Assembly (NCBI RefSeq): GCF_007655135.1
Contig: NC_045132.1
Coordinates: 7,130,001-7,194,000 of the forward strand
Origin: Punica granatum
Lineage: Eukaryota; Streptophyta; Magnoliopsida; Myrtales; Lythraceae
DNA: 64,000 nucleotides
Direction: 5' to 3'
Below, one piece after another: positions 22,811-34,739 of this stretch (its first letter is position 1; each line of letters begins with the position of its first letter). A program made the position numbers and the translations under genes. The notes under the pieces are model-generated. The model ran no database searches. It was given only the letters and a program-made list of their open reading frames with translations, and had not been told where the DNA came from.

Positions 22811-23219
22811 TATCAATTGTGTCCTTGTTAAATCACTATTCATCGGCATTATCATTAGTGAATTTGGTGTCATTCTCTCACAAGTTTGCTGTTGACAACA
22901 TATAATTATTGATAACAATCCCATTCTAATAAGAAACCAACTTTATATATTGCAAATGTCCTCTACCATTTTGATTTTCAATTGTTTACAGATACTGCAC
23001 AATATTTGTTGGGTGGGAGGGAGGAGGAGCGCTATTCATCCCGACTCTGACAATAGTCGCAGTGCAGGCTTGAAATCAAGACGGCCTCAAGCTTCTCGGC
23101 CTTCATTGTCTCGGGAGTCTCAGTCACGAACGCTGCCTTCAACTGAGCACCAAGTCCAAGGGCAGGTGCCTGATCGATGTTGCAGGGAGTCAGTGTCGTA
23201 GTAATCTGCAACCGCCTAT

Positions 23220-23474
23220 TCCTTGAGTGGCTCATCACCGTCCTCTTTGCAACCTTCCTCGGTTGGTCCACCTTCAAGACTTGCAGGAATGGAATTCTAT
23301 GCTGGAGATTTGAGTCAGAGGAAGCAAAGCTTTTCAAGGAATATGAAAGCAAAAATAGAATCTTTGATGGAGCAGAGATCGAAGTCGAGGTCCAAACTCC
23401 CATGGATGAACCTTGGGATCCTAGTCCTTGTTTGGTTTTCCTTCTTTATTGTCTCTCTTCTTTGCGGAAATTAG
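23220..23474 (+). pseudogene. Unrecognised C-terminal exon with predicted membrane tail
   Basis: This frame carries a Ser/Pro-rich lead, a basic stretch (LSQRKQSFSRNMKAKIESLM, then a QRSKSRSK run) and an 18-residue hydrophobic segment (LGILVLVWFSFFIVSLLC) just before the stop, as in a tail-anchored membrane protein. The same frame is blocked by TAG TAA just upstream (near 23199), while a Ser/Arg-rich open stretch precedes that from about 23030. It may be the last exon of a gene with a splice site near 23185, or a relic. I do not recognise the family. The longer overlapping frame at 23177-23500 lacks such organisation. Confidence 0.35.
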
Positions 23475-23849
23475 AAAGTCAGGTATATATTTTGCTTTGA
23501 TTCCATGATGACTGAACAATCGTCTTTGATTAAATCAATTTGCTGTGGGATTACACAATATTTACATCCTATGTTTTCGAGACCCAATCATATGTAGATG
23601 AGAAACGCTCTATTGAATGTGCTAAATTCTCATATGGTCGTCATAACATGCGCACAATATTGCGTCTTTGGAGCCTTGTGGACTGGAATATTTGATGATC
23701 TCATCCCTAGAGATTCCTCTAGCTATGGTTTTTCACTTCATTGATTGTCCTTCTAAAAGAAAACCTCCAACATCGAGACCCTACTACACAGGTTAGAATA
23801 AAAAAACCTTGTAATTATATATTTTAAAATTTTAATTGTAAACTGGACC

Positions 23850-24411
23850 ATTTTGAAGTATTTGTCAAGCTTGAACATTATCGGACCATTGAACAAGAGT
23901 TGTGGAAGATGCCGAATTCGAGGAATTTAGACCCAGAAGAAAGAAGAAATAACACGGCGAAATATCCAAGGACAAACCATAGAGATTCCACTAAATCAAT
24001 AAACCGGAGATTTCACACTCGAGATCACTTGTGTTTTCCAACCACGTTACATGACCCAAACCTGAAAAGAGCCTTATAATCCTCTCAATTCTCACCACAT
24101 TCTCACTCCATGAACCCTAGAGACTCCAAGAAAGTAAACCCGAGAATTTCCAAGGATATTACTCGTGATTTCCACACAATGTGTTATCTTGATACAAACC
24201 ATCTCCCATTTAAATAGATACAATACTTTCCCAATATCTCAAAGATATCCTAATATAATTTTAGGATATTTTTCCTTTTGAAATATTCTAAAGATATTCT
24301 AGAATTATCTATAACATCCCCTAAAGATAATTTTTCTATTTAAAGATCTAAAAGATACTACGAAATTCCTACAAAATAGAAAATATAATCTCATGATAAT
24401 CTAATATCTCA
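23850..24411 (-). mobile_element. Possible 3' LTR of a copia remnant, with polypurine tract
   Basis: On the minus strand a purine run (AAAAAAAGAGGGGG, 24412-24427) is followed directly by TGAGATATTAGATTATC, as a polypurine tract is followed by the TG of a 3' LTR. A TATA-like TTTAAATAGATAC lies inside, on the plus strand. The far end of the LTR could not be placed, and no second copy was found. Confidence 0.4.
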
Positions 24412-24579
24412 CCCCCTCTTTTTTTGTCCGATCTCGTCACCACTTTTGGTCTTCGGGTATTCGAGTTCTCCACTAAATATGAGACATACTCAACGAATAT
24501 TCACCTTGGCCCGTATTCCACCAAGTCTACATCGATCTTGATTCAGCTTGCTCTATCACAGCCCTTCACGGCTCCACCT

Positions 24580-25887
24580 CATCCTCTACGATCGCTTAAG
24601 TTCAAGCCACCATCGGACTTCTCCAAGGTGCTGGGCTTCCTCAGCTTCACTTTGGTGCACCCTCTGAAACTGACCTTGTGACAAGTCGTATTCCTAACTT
24701 CAGCATTATATGAGACCACCAACTTTGCAGGCCCATAACGTTCCCGCGGTCTCAACTGCTCACTCTGTTCGTCTCCCGCTTGTAAGCTATTCCACCGTAG
24801 AGATTTCGACCTCCATTCAAATCTACCATGAATAATCTCCATGTCAGACTGAGTTACCGGATCTTTAGGCCCAAGCCCCAGCTTCCTCCGAGGCTTTTCC
24901 ACTTGTCCTCGACATGTGCTCTCGATTTGCTTGACCAAAGTAGGAACATCAAAAACCACATTACTGATAAGGAATTTCGAGGCATTATCACACGTGTGCA
25001 GCTTATGCTTTTCCACCTTATCAGTCCCGAGCAAGTCACCTCCATCCCTAAGTGACTCCAAGTACTTTTACTTAGGAGCTGAACACTCGAATGCTATCGT
25101 TGAAGCCATTCCTTGCAAAACAAGCATGCCCTTCTGCAACAGTCCATTCATCATTACGAGAGCGCCCTTCGAGATTCTTACGACTCCACCTTAGCACCTG
25201 TACTTATAGCCAAGCTTGTCAAGTGTACCCAACAATATCATATTTTTCTTTAATCTCGAGACATGCCTAACACCAACCAACAACATCTCACTACCGGTAT
25301 GCAACTTGATTCGTACTTCTCTCACCCCGACAACATCGCATGTGTTACCATTAGCCATGAGGACCTTCCTACCTTTTGTGGACTGATAAGTAGAAAATAA
25401 TCCTTTATCATGGCAAACATGGAAAGTGCATCCCAAATCAAGAATACACGTGATACTTGATGTGCTAGATGTAGTGAGAATCTTGGTACTTGCATTCTCG
25501 ACACTTGTTGTTGTCAGAACATCTCCTTCCTTGTACCTTCCCTCCGCTACTATTGCGTTCCCCGAGAGCTCGCCTTGCTTTTCTCTTCGCCTTGGACAAT
25601 CCCTCTTGAGATGGCCTTCCTAGTTGCAATTCCAGCAAATTGGCTTTCTGTCCCTTGCTCCTGCCACGAGTCTCCTTCTCGCTCGATCTGCCCCTTGCTA
25701 CTAGGTCTTCACCATTGCTTCCATGATGCTCCATCACCTTCTTCTGCAACTTCTTCGAGTTCAACGATGCATTGATATCTTCTAAGGTGATACTTGTCCT
25801 ACCATATAGCATGGTATCTACGAAACTCTCACATGTTTTTGGGAGAGAACATAGCAGCAACAAAGCATAATCCTCGTTTTCAATCTT
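24580..25887 (-). pseudogene. Ty1/copia gag-protease remnant
   Basis: On the minus strand, 25887-25465 encodes a Gag (UBN2-type) segment: YALLLLCSLPKTCESFVDTM, then SITLEDINASLNSKKLQKK and a basic tail. 25436-25191 encodes the start of the copia protease and GAG-pre-integrase region (GCTFHVCHDKGLFSTYQ, later ILLGTLDKLGYKY). Between them the frame breaks. Farther downstream, 25190-24580 is only vaguely copia-like and carries stops. No integrase core, reverse transcriptase or RNase H remains. The Gag end is cut at 25888 by a CACTA terminus. Together with the possible 3' LTR to its left it is the wreck of one element. Confidence 0.7.
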
Positions 25888-26270
25888 CACTACAAGAATT
25901 TCGGGCTTCAGTGAATGAAATTTTGTGACAGACAAGATCGGTCACAAACTGTGGTAGATATGTGACTAAGCAGTGAGGAAAGCAAGAGTAATATTTGTTC
26001 CAAAATAGTGACGGCTTTGTGACGAATATCCGACACAACATTTATTAGTCACTACAATTTTAGCGCGAAGTTTGGCGTCAAAGGTTTGTGAAAAGATTCA
26101 GTGACAGATTTGTGAGGGATATTGTTCAAATATTTTTTTCCGACACTAATCCATCACTGATAGGTGCTGTCATTGATCCATCATTGATTGCACAATTATC
26201 AAGGTCATGTTAGTAATTATTAGTGACGGAAATTAAGATTAAGATTCTGTCCAAAAAAAAAAGGAAAAAT
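25888..26270. mobile_element. CACTA (En/Spm) terminal fragment
   Basis: The boundary reads CACTACAAGAATTTCGGGC, the hallmark end of plant CACTA transposons. The following 350 bases carry repeated subterminal words of the type TTTGTGACAGA, GTCACAAA and TAGTGAC. It starts exactly where homology to copia Gag stops, so it inserted into, or recombined with, the copia element. The opposite CACTA end was not found, nor any transposase. Confidence 0.75.
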
Positions 26271-26382
26271 CATTCTTCTATGTTTTTATTGCGACTAGAA
26301 TCCATGATTTTTAATAAACACCGCGATGCTCTTTCCATTGCAACGCGGCTTAATTCGTGATAGCATTTTGCTACATAAATTT

Positions 26383-26573
26383 TAGGCCCATTTTATTTGT
26401 AAATTTGATTTTAAAATTATGATTTTAATTTTAACTCAACACACTACACAATAAAAATATATATTTTCCAGTTAAATTTATAATCTCATATCATTTGTCA
26501 TTTTCCACGATCAAAATCAAAATTAAAATCAAACTTATTTTAACTCTAAAATCAAATACCCCTCACTCATCTT
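26383..26573. mobile_element. Small MITE-like inverted repeat
   Basis: The left end GGCCCATTTTATTTGTAAAT and the right end inverted, GGGTATTTGATTTTAGAGTT, are imperfect inverted repeats. Both are followed by TTTGATTTTAATTTT-type words. It is one of four elements in the window with similar ends. No coding capacity. Confidence 0.5.
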
Positions 26574-26579
26574 ACAATC

Positions 26580-29400
26580 TATTCATGACATCAGGTCAAG
26601 CGAGTCCCTCTCGTTCTGCGGACTCCCGACTGACCGCTCAGGCGCTCCCTTCTCGTTCTCCCTCTCCCTCTCGCGTTCCTCAGTTCAAATTCGAAACCCT
26701 AGCGTTCAATTTTTGAACAATTGAAGCTCTCCCTCAGTTCGTCTCGCTTTCCCTCTCTGTGTGACAGTGGTGAGTCTGTCTCTGCCGGAAACTGGTCGTC
26801 TGCGCCGACCTTCCGACACCTCGGCCATCTTCGATCCGACGCCGCTGCCGATGTGACCACCCCCTACCTTTAGGTCCTCCCGGGTCCCTCCTCAGTTGCC
26901 ATCCTCTCGAGCCTACATCCTCCGTCTCTCCCGAGGCCCGCCCGCTGCTTTGTCTTCTCTCTTTTCAGCCGCTGGCCGCTGCTCGTGCTCGTCCGGGCTC
27001 CAGCGACTGTAAGAAGGACTGGGAATTGGAATCTTTTTGCTGCTTAGAAGTGTGAAAGATGTCTCTGTTTCTCTTTGGGTGCTTCCTGCACCATCTTCTG
27101 GTTGTAAATTTGCATGCTTGAGCAGAGAAGATGATGATGATTTTAACGTCTACAGTACAAGCCGCAATCATGGAAGAAATTTGCAATGAGCTGAGCTCTT
27201 GAACTTCTCTAATCTTACAGATCTCACCGACACTTCGTCCCTTCTCGATCCCTTCTCCTCTGATCCGTACAGCTGCGAGGTTTCAGGTACGCTCCAGTTC
27301 CCTCCAATTCTGCCCTGTTATCATAGGAATCGAGAACCATTGCGGCAATTTTGTGAAAGGAAGTTCCATATCTCCGTGGTCAGCAGGAATTCAAACTGCT
27401 TTGCTCGGATATGTTTGCATTTGATGATGCTTGCTTTAGCTATCGGCAGCTTCTAATGAGAAGCTTGAATTCTTAGTTGATTTTTAACTATCATTCTTAG
27501 AGGATGATAGTTGTCATTGGACAATGCTGCAGTTCCCTTCCCAAGTGAAATGGCAGGAGTGATTTTTAACTGATTATGGCAGAAGCTCAGGTTGTTCAAA
27601 TGGTGAAAATCATTCGCTATCATATTTCCTGAAGTAAATCTGCATTCCTATGTTTGCAGAAGGCAACTTCTCGGCTTAGGGACAGGTTTTCGCTCTGTTT
27701 AAGTCTCATCAAGGATGAGCATGTATGATCAGTTTCATCTATTAGTTCCACCATTCATGTTGATCTGACGACTTGAGCAATTCTTGCTGGTATCCGTGTT
27801 TTGTTTCAAGAATTAACAATCGTGATATGTATTGCCATGAGGTTGAGAAAAAAATTAGCACCTCTAATAAAACTGTCTGGGGTCGAGACATCAATGATAT
27901 GGGGTTGAGAATTAAATTGTTTTGCTTGTAAGGTAAGGAATCAACATGAAATGCATATGCTTCTGATAGTTATCATGCAGTCCCGCAATGAATTGAAGGT
28001 ATAGAGATTCTGGTACTGACTCTCTATCTCAAAGGCATTCTGATTCCAATTAAACATTCCATTGGTTCTTCATCGTGGAAAGATCGAAGACTCTAGACTA
28101 TGTTCGGTGAGCAATGGGCAAAATCCAACGTGATCGTAACGCAAACTTTTCAAAGTAGAAACCTCTATTATGAAGAAGAAAGCATGTACATGGGTAGTGT
28201 AGTCATGATTCTCTTGTTCACTTGCGGATGCTTATATAAGTGATTATTCATGGAATTTGTTTGATCATCTTGTTGTATGGTCAGACCTATTTGAATTGAG
28301 TTCTTGGGATTGCTCTCCCCAGTATTCCTTTCAGTTTTTTCGCAAAGCAAAAGAGACGAACGAATTCAAGATGTGCATTTTGGTTTACTCGATCGGCTAT
28401 TATTTTTCCTGATTTTGTGGTTCGATCCATGATTACTTCAGCTTTGACTGTTTGGTATGATTGCATTAATTGGTTCATCCTTCTGAAGATCTGATCATGC
28501 TTTAAGAAATGAAGCTGCTGTTTGTTTCATTTAATTCCCTTACCTTGCTTCCTCAGGGGGTGGCTAAATGTAATATTCGAGTTGTGCGGAATGAGCAACC
28601 ACTTCATGTGCTTAATCTCAAATTCCTCCCGAAACAAATTGCATCCTTTCTTGTTGTTTGATTTGCCTTCTGTTAGGTCTTATTGCACTAGTACTTTTTA
28701 CTAGAATGACTGAATTGAGTTGTTGAACCTTTTTCTTCCTGAACAACATAAATTACTATTGTTGTATGTGAATGTTTGAATAATTTTTCACGTGTGTTGA
28801 TTGTCCCTTTCTAGCTTTATAGATTTTTCTTTTCTAGCGTTATTGTTGATCCTAATAAATATCCATTTTGGAATTTTAGGTCCTTTAAAGAGTTCTCCTG
28901 ATGAACATTCCCAGAATAGACATGGGTAGTGACCCTAGGAGGGCGTTCTCCAAGTCTAAGTCTTCATAGGACACTACTCTCTCAAGCTCATTGCCTGTTC
29001 TTCTCCACTAAAAGCAGAAACCTCCCAACGCTTTCAATTTATCTTGGCATGGAGGTATAACAGAATTTTAACCCAAGTTTGAGCTGCACTCAACTTGATG
29101 CAACTGCAGCTCAAGTTAAAAACCTCTGACTCTTGATTTTGGTCTTGGAGTCGTATACAATGGGTCTACTCATAAAGAAACTTTATATGAAGAAATCAAG
29201 TTTTGCCTCCACTTCAGATAGTGATGCACATTGTTGGGACACAAGGAGATGTGCAACCTTTTGTTGCAATCAAGAAACGATTAGAGGTTACTTGTAAAAT
29301 ATGGATCTTGCTCGTTTACTCTGTATCTTTTAATTTTTATTATGCATTTTCATGCCACTGATGTATTTGTAATTGCAGGGATATGGGCATAGAAGTTGAG
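26580..29400. other. Possible decayed transcription unit, no protein recognised
   Basis: The 26600-27000 part is CT- and CG-rich with AAACCCTAGCG, a motif common in plant 5' leaders, suggesting the promoter and leader of a former or non-coding transcript. Beyond it, only short frames occur, for example ATGs near 27060 and 27130 that stop quickly. There are no family motifs through 29400. A non-coding RNA or a dead gene are equally possible. Confidence 0.35.
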
Positions 29401-29637
29401 GGCTTGTTTGGTTTTAGGATAGTATTTTAGAATCACAATTATAACTTAATTCTACTCACTACAAAACAAAATAACTCATACAAAGTCAAAGAGTGGGCCT
29501 CATTTATACCCTTTTTTTCCACAACAAAACAACATAACTCATACAAAGTCAAAGGGTGGGTCCCATTTATTCCACTCAAAATCAAAATCAAAATCAAAAT
29601 CTGATTTTAAAATCTTATTATGAAACCAAACGCAACT
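29401..29637. mobile_element. MITE-like element, GTTTGGTTT termini
   Basis: The left end is GGCTTGTTTGGTTTTAGGAT and the right, inverted, AAGTTGCGTTTGGTTTCATA. Inside is a direct repeat of AACTCATACAAAGTCAAAG with GGGTGGGYCYCATTTAT, about 60 bases apart. A short CAAAAT iteration sits at the right. No protein. Confidence 0.55.
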
Positions 29638-30904
29638 TGAAGCTTTCTATGAGGAAATAATGTCTCCTAAGATGGATTCAACTGGTCCGCCACTTAATGA
29701 AGAATGAAGAATTATCATTAGTTTCTTACTAAAGATGGAACATGAAAGTCCTCTTATACTTTGTAATTAACATAAATGAAGGCTTGTTGGACGAAAAGTT
29801 TATTTCATAAATAGTAATGGCATAACCAATAATTCAATTGCCTAGATATAAATTCACAACAGAGATTAGATCAAGATGTATCCAGAGATTGACCACTTTC
29901 AGACCTTTATTTTTTGTTCCTCACTTAGGTGATGTTTGTTTTGACAATTTTTTTAATGTTGAAAATTGTAAGAACTAAATGAAATAGGTGCTTTTGATTC
30001 AGCGAAAATTGTCTGATAGACTAAAACCTATGAGTCCTGAAAACAGGAACTCATATGGATTGTATGTACTTGATTGCCGAATATTTTAACTTTTTTCACT
30101 TCTTCCCCAATATTTTGATATTATATATTATTTTATAATTTTTATAGTAGAAATAATTACAGAAACATTTTTTTTGAAGAACTTGAGGAATCGAGCAATC
30201 GAAAACAGAGGGCGGCGGCGGTTGCTCTGATCTTGGAGCCTTGGGTTTGAGGACAAATTTGTAAATATACAGCGATAAAAAACAAATTTATTAGTATTGA
30301 ATATTAAAATCATAAGTCAGCAATAAATTTTTAGTATGGTGTATTTAGTGATTTGTATTTAAAAAAAAAACAAACACCTCATAAAATTCGCATGTAACGC
30401 GCCTCATCAGTCTATATTACGAATAACACAAGCAAGATCCACCCTCAAAACACCTGATTTCCAAATGTTAAGGTTGCCAAGGAGCAAATTGGTATTACCG
30501 CTTCAACCACTGAAGTCTCTCCCTTTATGGCAGAGACTGTTGGAGTTTATGACCGAGACAACTCAAGCTTATATTATTGCTGCCGAGGAAGTGAAGAAGG
30601 AGAAAAGATTTAGTATTACTCGATTTAATTTTCAAAGCAAACACAACGCAAAGAGGCCTTCGGACAAGAAGGTACCCTCTCTAAGATCAACAAGCATACA
30701 GAAGCCCCAACTTCTTCTCCGTCTGCTCATACTTGTTTTATTTTAAAAGTGAATACTAGGCAATGCTACTACCATTCAAGAAAAAGGTAAAAAAAGAAAA
30801 TTCGAACAAAAGAAGCACAAAATGCATTCCTCCTTCAATATAATTCACATATCCTTCCCACTTCCCAGCATCTTTTCCAATAGGAGTTTTCGTTTTCACC
30901 ACTT
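29638..30904. other. Intergenic DNA downstream of the receptor kinase gene
   Basis: No gene is recognised. The part close to 30904 is the presumed 3' UTR of the minus-strand receptor kinase. A 93-codon plus frame at 30465-30746 has no domain and is not supported. Confidence 0.5.
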
Positions 30905-33900
30905 TCATTGGTTAACAGCTTGAAGAAGCTCCTTCTGAATCACACGGAGTGCAGTTGCAACATCAGCAATGTTCATACGGTCTCCGGGGTACTCGGTGGA
31001 ACAAACAACTCCTTGCCTGATGATTGAGACCAGGCATTCCTGAATCTTTTGGAATTTGTTTCTATGCCTCCCTGATCTTACGTTGTTCCAATTGCTTTCC
31101 ACACCTCGATATTCTTGTAGCAAGAAGGGATCAACAACCTGAGATATTTGTTCGGGTAATGCTGCATTAGCAAATGAATGAAGGTTCAATCCATCTGTGA
31201 ACATTTTATCGGTTGGCCTCTTCCCCGTAAACATCTCCAGTATGAGAATCCCAAAGCTGTAGACATCCCCATGAGTTGATACGTCTGCTCCTGCTCCGTA
31301 TTCTACATTAGCAATTCAACGGACTTCATTTGGTCAGACGTGCTTTCATCTGTCCTTTGAAGAGGTAGTAAAAGAAGGGGCATAGTAAGCAAGATGAATG
31401 AAGAGTTTTGATTTTACCAGGAGCAATATAGCCAAGAGATCCTTTCACTCCGATCGAGCTACTTGGATCAGCAATTGACTCCCTTGTGGCTTCTGGCAGG
31501 AACCTGACCAATCCAAAATCACCTACATGCGCAGTCATTTCGTCGTCTAGTAGAACATTGCTTGGCTTTAGATCACAGTGGACTATGGGCACATCGCACT
31601 GATTATGGAGATAATCTAAAGCAGAAGCAACATCTATAGAGATGTTCAGTCTCTGGAGAAGAGTCAACTGTCTTGGGGCCTCTTCCTTTGTCTTAATCGT
31701 CTTGACTATTGGATGTAGCCATCCATCTAAGCTCCCATTCACCATGAACTCATAAATCAGGGCCTTGAAATCGTTTCCTTGATAATCAGTGCCGGAACAT
31801 GCAGTGATTACCTTCACGAGATTCCTGTGCCGGATGTTTCTCAAGGCCTCGCATTCTGAAATGAAGCTCTTGGCTGCTCTATACCGCTTCAGGTTTAGAA
31901 CCTTCACGGCAACAATCGTCTGATTCCAATCAAAAACACCTCGGAACACTAATCCGAAACTTCCCGAGCCTATCAAATTTATGGAAGAGAAACCATTAGT
32001 TGCTTTCAACAAGCTTTGGTAAGAAACCTTCCAAAGCCCATCTCTTGAAAACTCGGATGCAGCAGCTTTCCTTTGCCTTTTACACCATAGAATATACAGC
32101 AAAACGAGAATCAAAAGCAGTCCTAGAAGGCCTGAAACTGAGGAAATAATTATAATTCTCGCAGAGTTCATGGTCCCCACCCTCCTCGGTTCTTCAGTGT
32201 TGCATTTGGGCAACCGAAATTCAGCCAAGCCCCCGCAGAGATGCTTATTTCCGATGAGAGAGGTTGCACTTGCATTCTTGAAAATTCCTCCTGTTGGTAC
32301 TGCGCCTTCAAATTCATTGAGCGCGAGACCTAAACTCGTCAGATTTAGGTCCTCAAGGAATTTTGGAATTCGCCCAGACAACATATTGTTTGATAAGTTT
32401 AGATTTCGAATCCCTTTTAAGTTACCCAACGTGGATGGAATTGAACCTTCAAAAAGGTTGTCCTGCATGTAAAGATTCTCCATCATTATACAGCTTCCAA
32501 GACTACTAGGGATTTCTCCAGAGATTCTATTGTCCTGCAGAATTAAGATGCCCAGATTTTTCAAATTTCCAACCTCCATAGGAAGCTTGTCTGTCAGATT
32601 ATTGCTGGAGAAGTCGGCGTATATCGACAAAGATGAGATTTCCATAATTTCAGGAGGTATGGCCCCACTAAGTTTGTTATCGGCAAGGTCGAGAAGTAGT
32701 AAACTCCGACACTTGCTTAGAGATGAAGGTATTGCTCCTTGAAGACTATTGCTTCGCAAAGACAGGTGGGTCAACATCGATAAATTTCCCATGGTGTGTG
32801 GGATTTCTTCAGAGAATTCATTCCAACCTAGGTACAATTGCTTTAGCCTTGCAAGATTGCCGATTTCGGAAGGAATGTTACCAGAAATGTTGTTCCCATC
32901 CATAAAAAACTGTTCTAAGTTTATGAGATTGCCGATGGTACCTGGTAAGCCTCCAGATAACATGTTCTTGACAGATGAGAAAGACTTGAGAGTTGTCGAC
33001 AGGTTAGAGATGCATTCAGGTATGTTTCCTTTGAAATTGTTGGAATGAAACGTTAATGTCTCTAGCTTTGTAGAGTTTGTCAATGTGCAGAGGAAGTCGA
33101 GATCGCCAACTTGCCGACCACCAAGATGATTGCTCCCAATGGTAACTCTACGGAGCTCATTCATTTTCTGGAAAGATGGAGCCTCCCCAGTGAAATTATT
33201 TCGATTGATATTAAATAACGTGAGGTCAGACAAATTGGATAGTGTTTTTGGAATGGGTCCTGTGAAATGGTTCAGACCAAAGGAGAGAAATTGGAGAACT
33301 GGAAGAGTGAAACCCAAGTCTGATGGTAAGCTCCCCACCAGTTGGTTTTTGGTCACATCGAGGGATTCCAGGGAGGAGATATTGAATATCGATGTAGGAA
33401 TGGTCCCAACGAAATTATTAGCCCCGAGACTAAGAACTTTTAGGTTTTGCAGGTTGCCTAACGTATCTGGAATCATGCCACCGAGTTCATTTCGCGTTGT
33501 CCCAAGATTCACGAGAGATGACAAATTTCCATAAGAACCAGGGATTGGCCCAGTGAAACCATTCGCGTACAAAATAAGCCCTTTGAGCTTCGACAAGGAG
33601 CTAAGCTCTGTAGGTAAATTCCCTGCAAGCATGTTGAAATGGATGCGAAGTATAACGAGATTGAAGCACCGAGACAAACTTGGAGGAATCGGTCCATCCA
33701 ACGAGTTGTTATTAAGGTGCAAACCTCGTAGTCTGTATAGATGACCAACTTCGGGAGGAATTCTTGAGTGGAAACTGTTGTTCTGGATGTTGAGGACCCT
33801 CAGGAATGTGAGGTTCCCAATACTGGGGGATATAATTCCTCCCAGGTTTAGCGAACGCAAGTCCAAGGCTATGACTCTGCGGTGCCTTCGGCCGCAAGTA

Positions 33901-34118
33901 ACTCCGTACCACTGGCAAAAATGGATGGTGATGTTCCACGAGTCAAGAACACCGAGGGGGTCACTCAAGAAGGCTTTGAACTCCAACAAAGCTAGTCGAT
34001 CGGTTTCATTCCCAGGAATCCCATTTACACCCAACACAGAGCATGACAGGAGAGTAATGATGATGAGAGAAGAGATGGGGAAAAAAAACCGACTTCGACA
34101 GGGAAGCGGAAGCTCCAT
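30905..34118 (-). CDS. LRR receptor-like kinase, subfamily XII (EFR/Xa21 class), non-RD
   Basis: Two exons (34118-31418 and 31302-30905) join in phase within the kinase at PE of YIAPEYG, giving 1032 aa. The start at 34118 opens a clear signal peptide (about 1-33). A longer in-frame start at 34232 lies upstream of the TATA box and is rejected. Next come an LRR N-cap (LALLEFKAF), about twenty LRRs of the LxxLxLxxNxLxGxIPxxLG type, a membrane segment (about 653-677) and a Ser/Thr kinase. The kinase has GSGSFG (about 711), VAVK (about 734), HCDLKPSN (about 843) and DFG (about 864). HCD in place of HRD marks a non-RD kinase, typical of pattern-recognition receptors, and the single intron at this site is typical of LRR-XII genes. 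A role in sensing a microbial ligand at the plasma membrane is inferred. The ligand is unknown. An LRR-only relative lies at 52.7-54.1 kb. Confidence 0.95.
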
Positions 34119-34185
34119 TTGAGTTTTGAGGAGGATGTTTGTTTGGTGTTTTGTGTTTCGATGCAAGCAAGCGCAATGCAGCATA

Positions 34186-34196
34186 CATATATAAAG
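34186..34196 (-). promoter_or_regulatory. TATA box of the LRR receptor kinase gene
   Basis: On the minus strand TTTATATATG lies about 70 bases before the chosen ATG at 34118, a normal distance for a plant core promoter with a short leader. It also argues against translation from the in-frame ATG at 34232, which lies upstream of it. Confidence 0.65.
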
Positions 34197-34244
34197 GACA
34201 TAATTTCCGATTCTTCCTCTTGATGTTTTCATGCCACTCTATAT

Positions 34245-34735
34245 TAATATTAATATATTATTATTAATGCTTGACCTTGTGGAACCATTCTTCTCGGTGC
34301 CAATTCATTAACAATATGAATTTTTTATTAGCACAGAAAAAGTTGCAAGCTGAAACGGAAAGGAAGGCAAACGTAGGTTTGGCAGTGAAGTATACGGCAG
34401 AAAATAAAGCTGGGAAACGTGATACTCAAAGTTACATAAATAGTGATATCATTAATGTCAATGCAGCCAAATTGACACTCTCAGTCATAGTGGTCGTAAG
34501 TTACGGTGGCTGACTCGGCTATCATTAATATATTATTATTAATGCTCGACCTTGTGGAACCATTCTTGTCGGCGTATAGCGACCAGACAGCTAGCAGCCA
34601 ATATATTAACAATGTGAATTTTTTATTAGCACGACCAGCCAAACCAATTGACGCTCAAAGTTACATATATAGTTATATCATTAATGTCAATGCAGCCCAA
34701 GTGACACTCTCAGTAACAGTGGCCGTAAGTTACCG
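34245..34735. repeat. Direct repeat in the receptor kinase promoter
   Basis: Two copies of about 215-265 bp lie at about 34245-34512 and 34520-34735. Shared blocks in order are ATTATTATTAATGCTYGACC, TTGTGGAACCATTCTTSTCG, ATTTTTTATTAGCAC, CTCAAAGTTACATA and TATCATTAATGTCAATGCAG, then ACACTCTCAGT and CGTAAGTTAC. The second copy lacks an internal A-rich piece of about 55 bases. It sits 50-600 bases upstream of the kinase core promoter. Confidence 0.8.
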
Positions 34736-34739
34736 ACAT

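Noticed and set aside
24579..25061. 160-codon minus frame in the copia remnant region
   Set aside because: Its translation does not match copia integrase or any family I know. It is likely an accidental frame in decayed pol sequence.
32170..34122. Plus-strand frames of 60-134 codons opposite the LRR receptor kinase
   Set aside because: They are antisense shadows of the repeated LRR codons and repeat with the same period.
34118..34232. Longer N-terminus of the receptor kinase starting at 34232
   Set aside because: The extra 38 residues precede the TATA box and are not hydrophobic like a signal peptide. The ATG at 34118 gives a textbook signal peptide.
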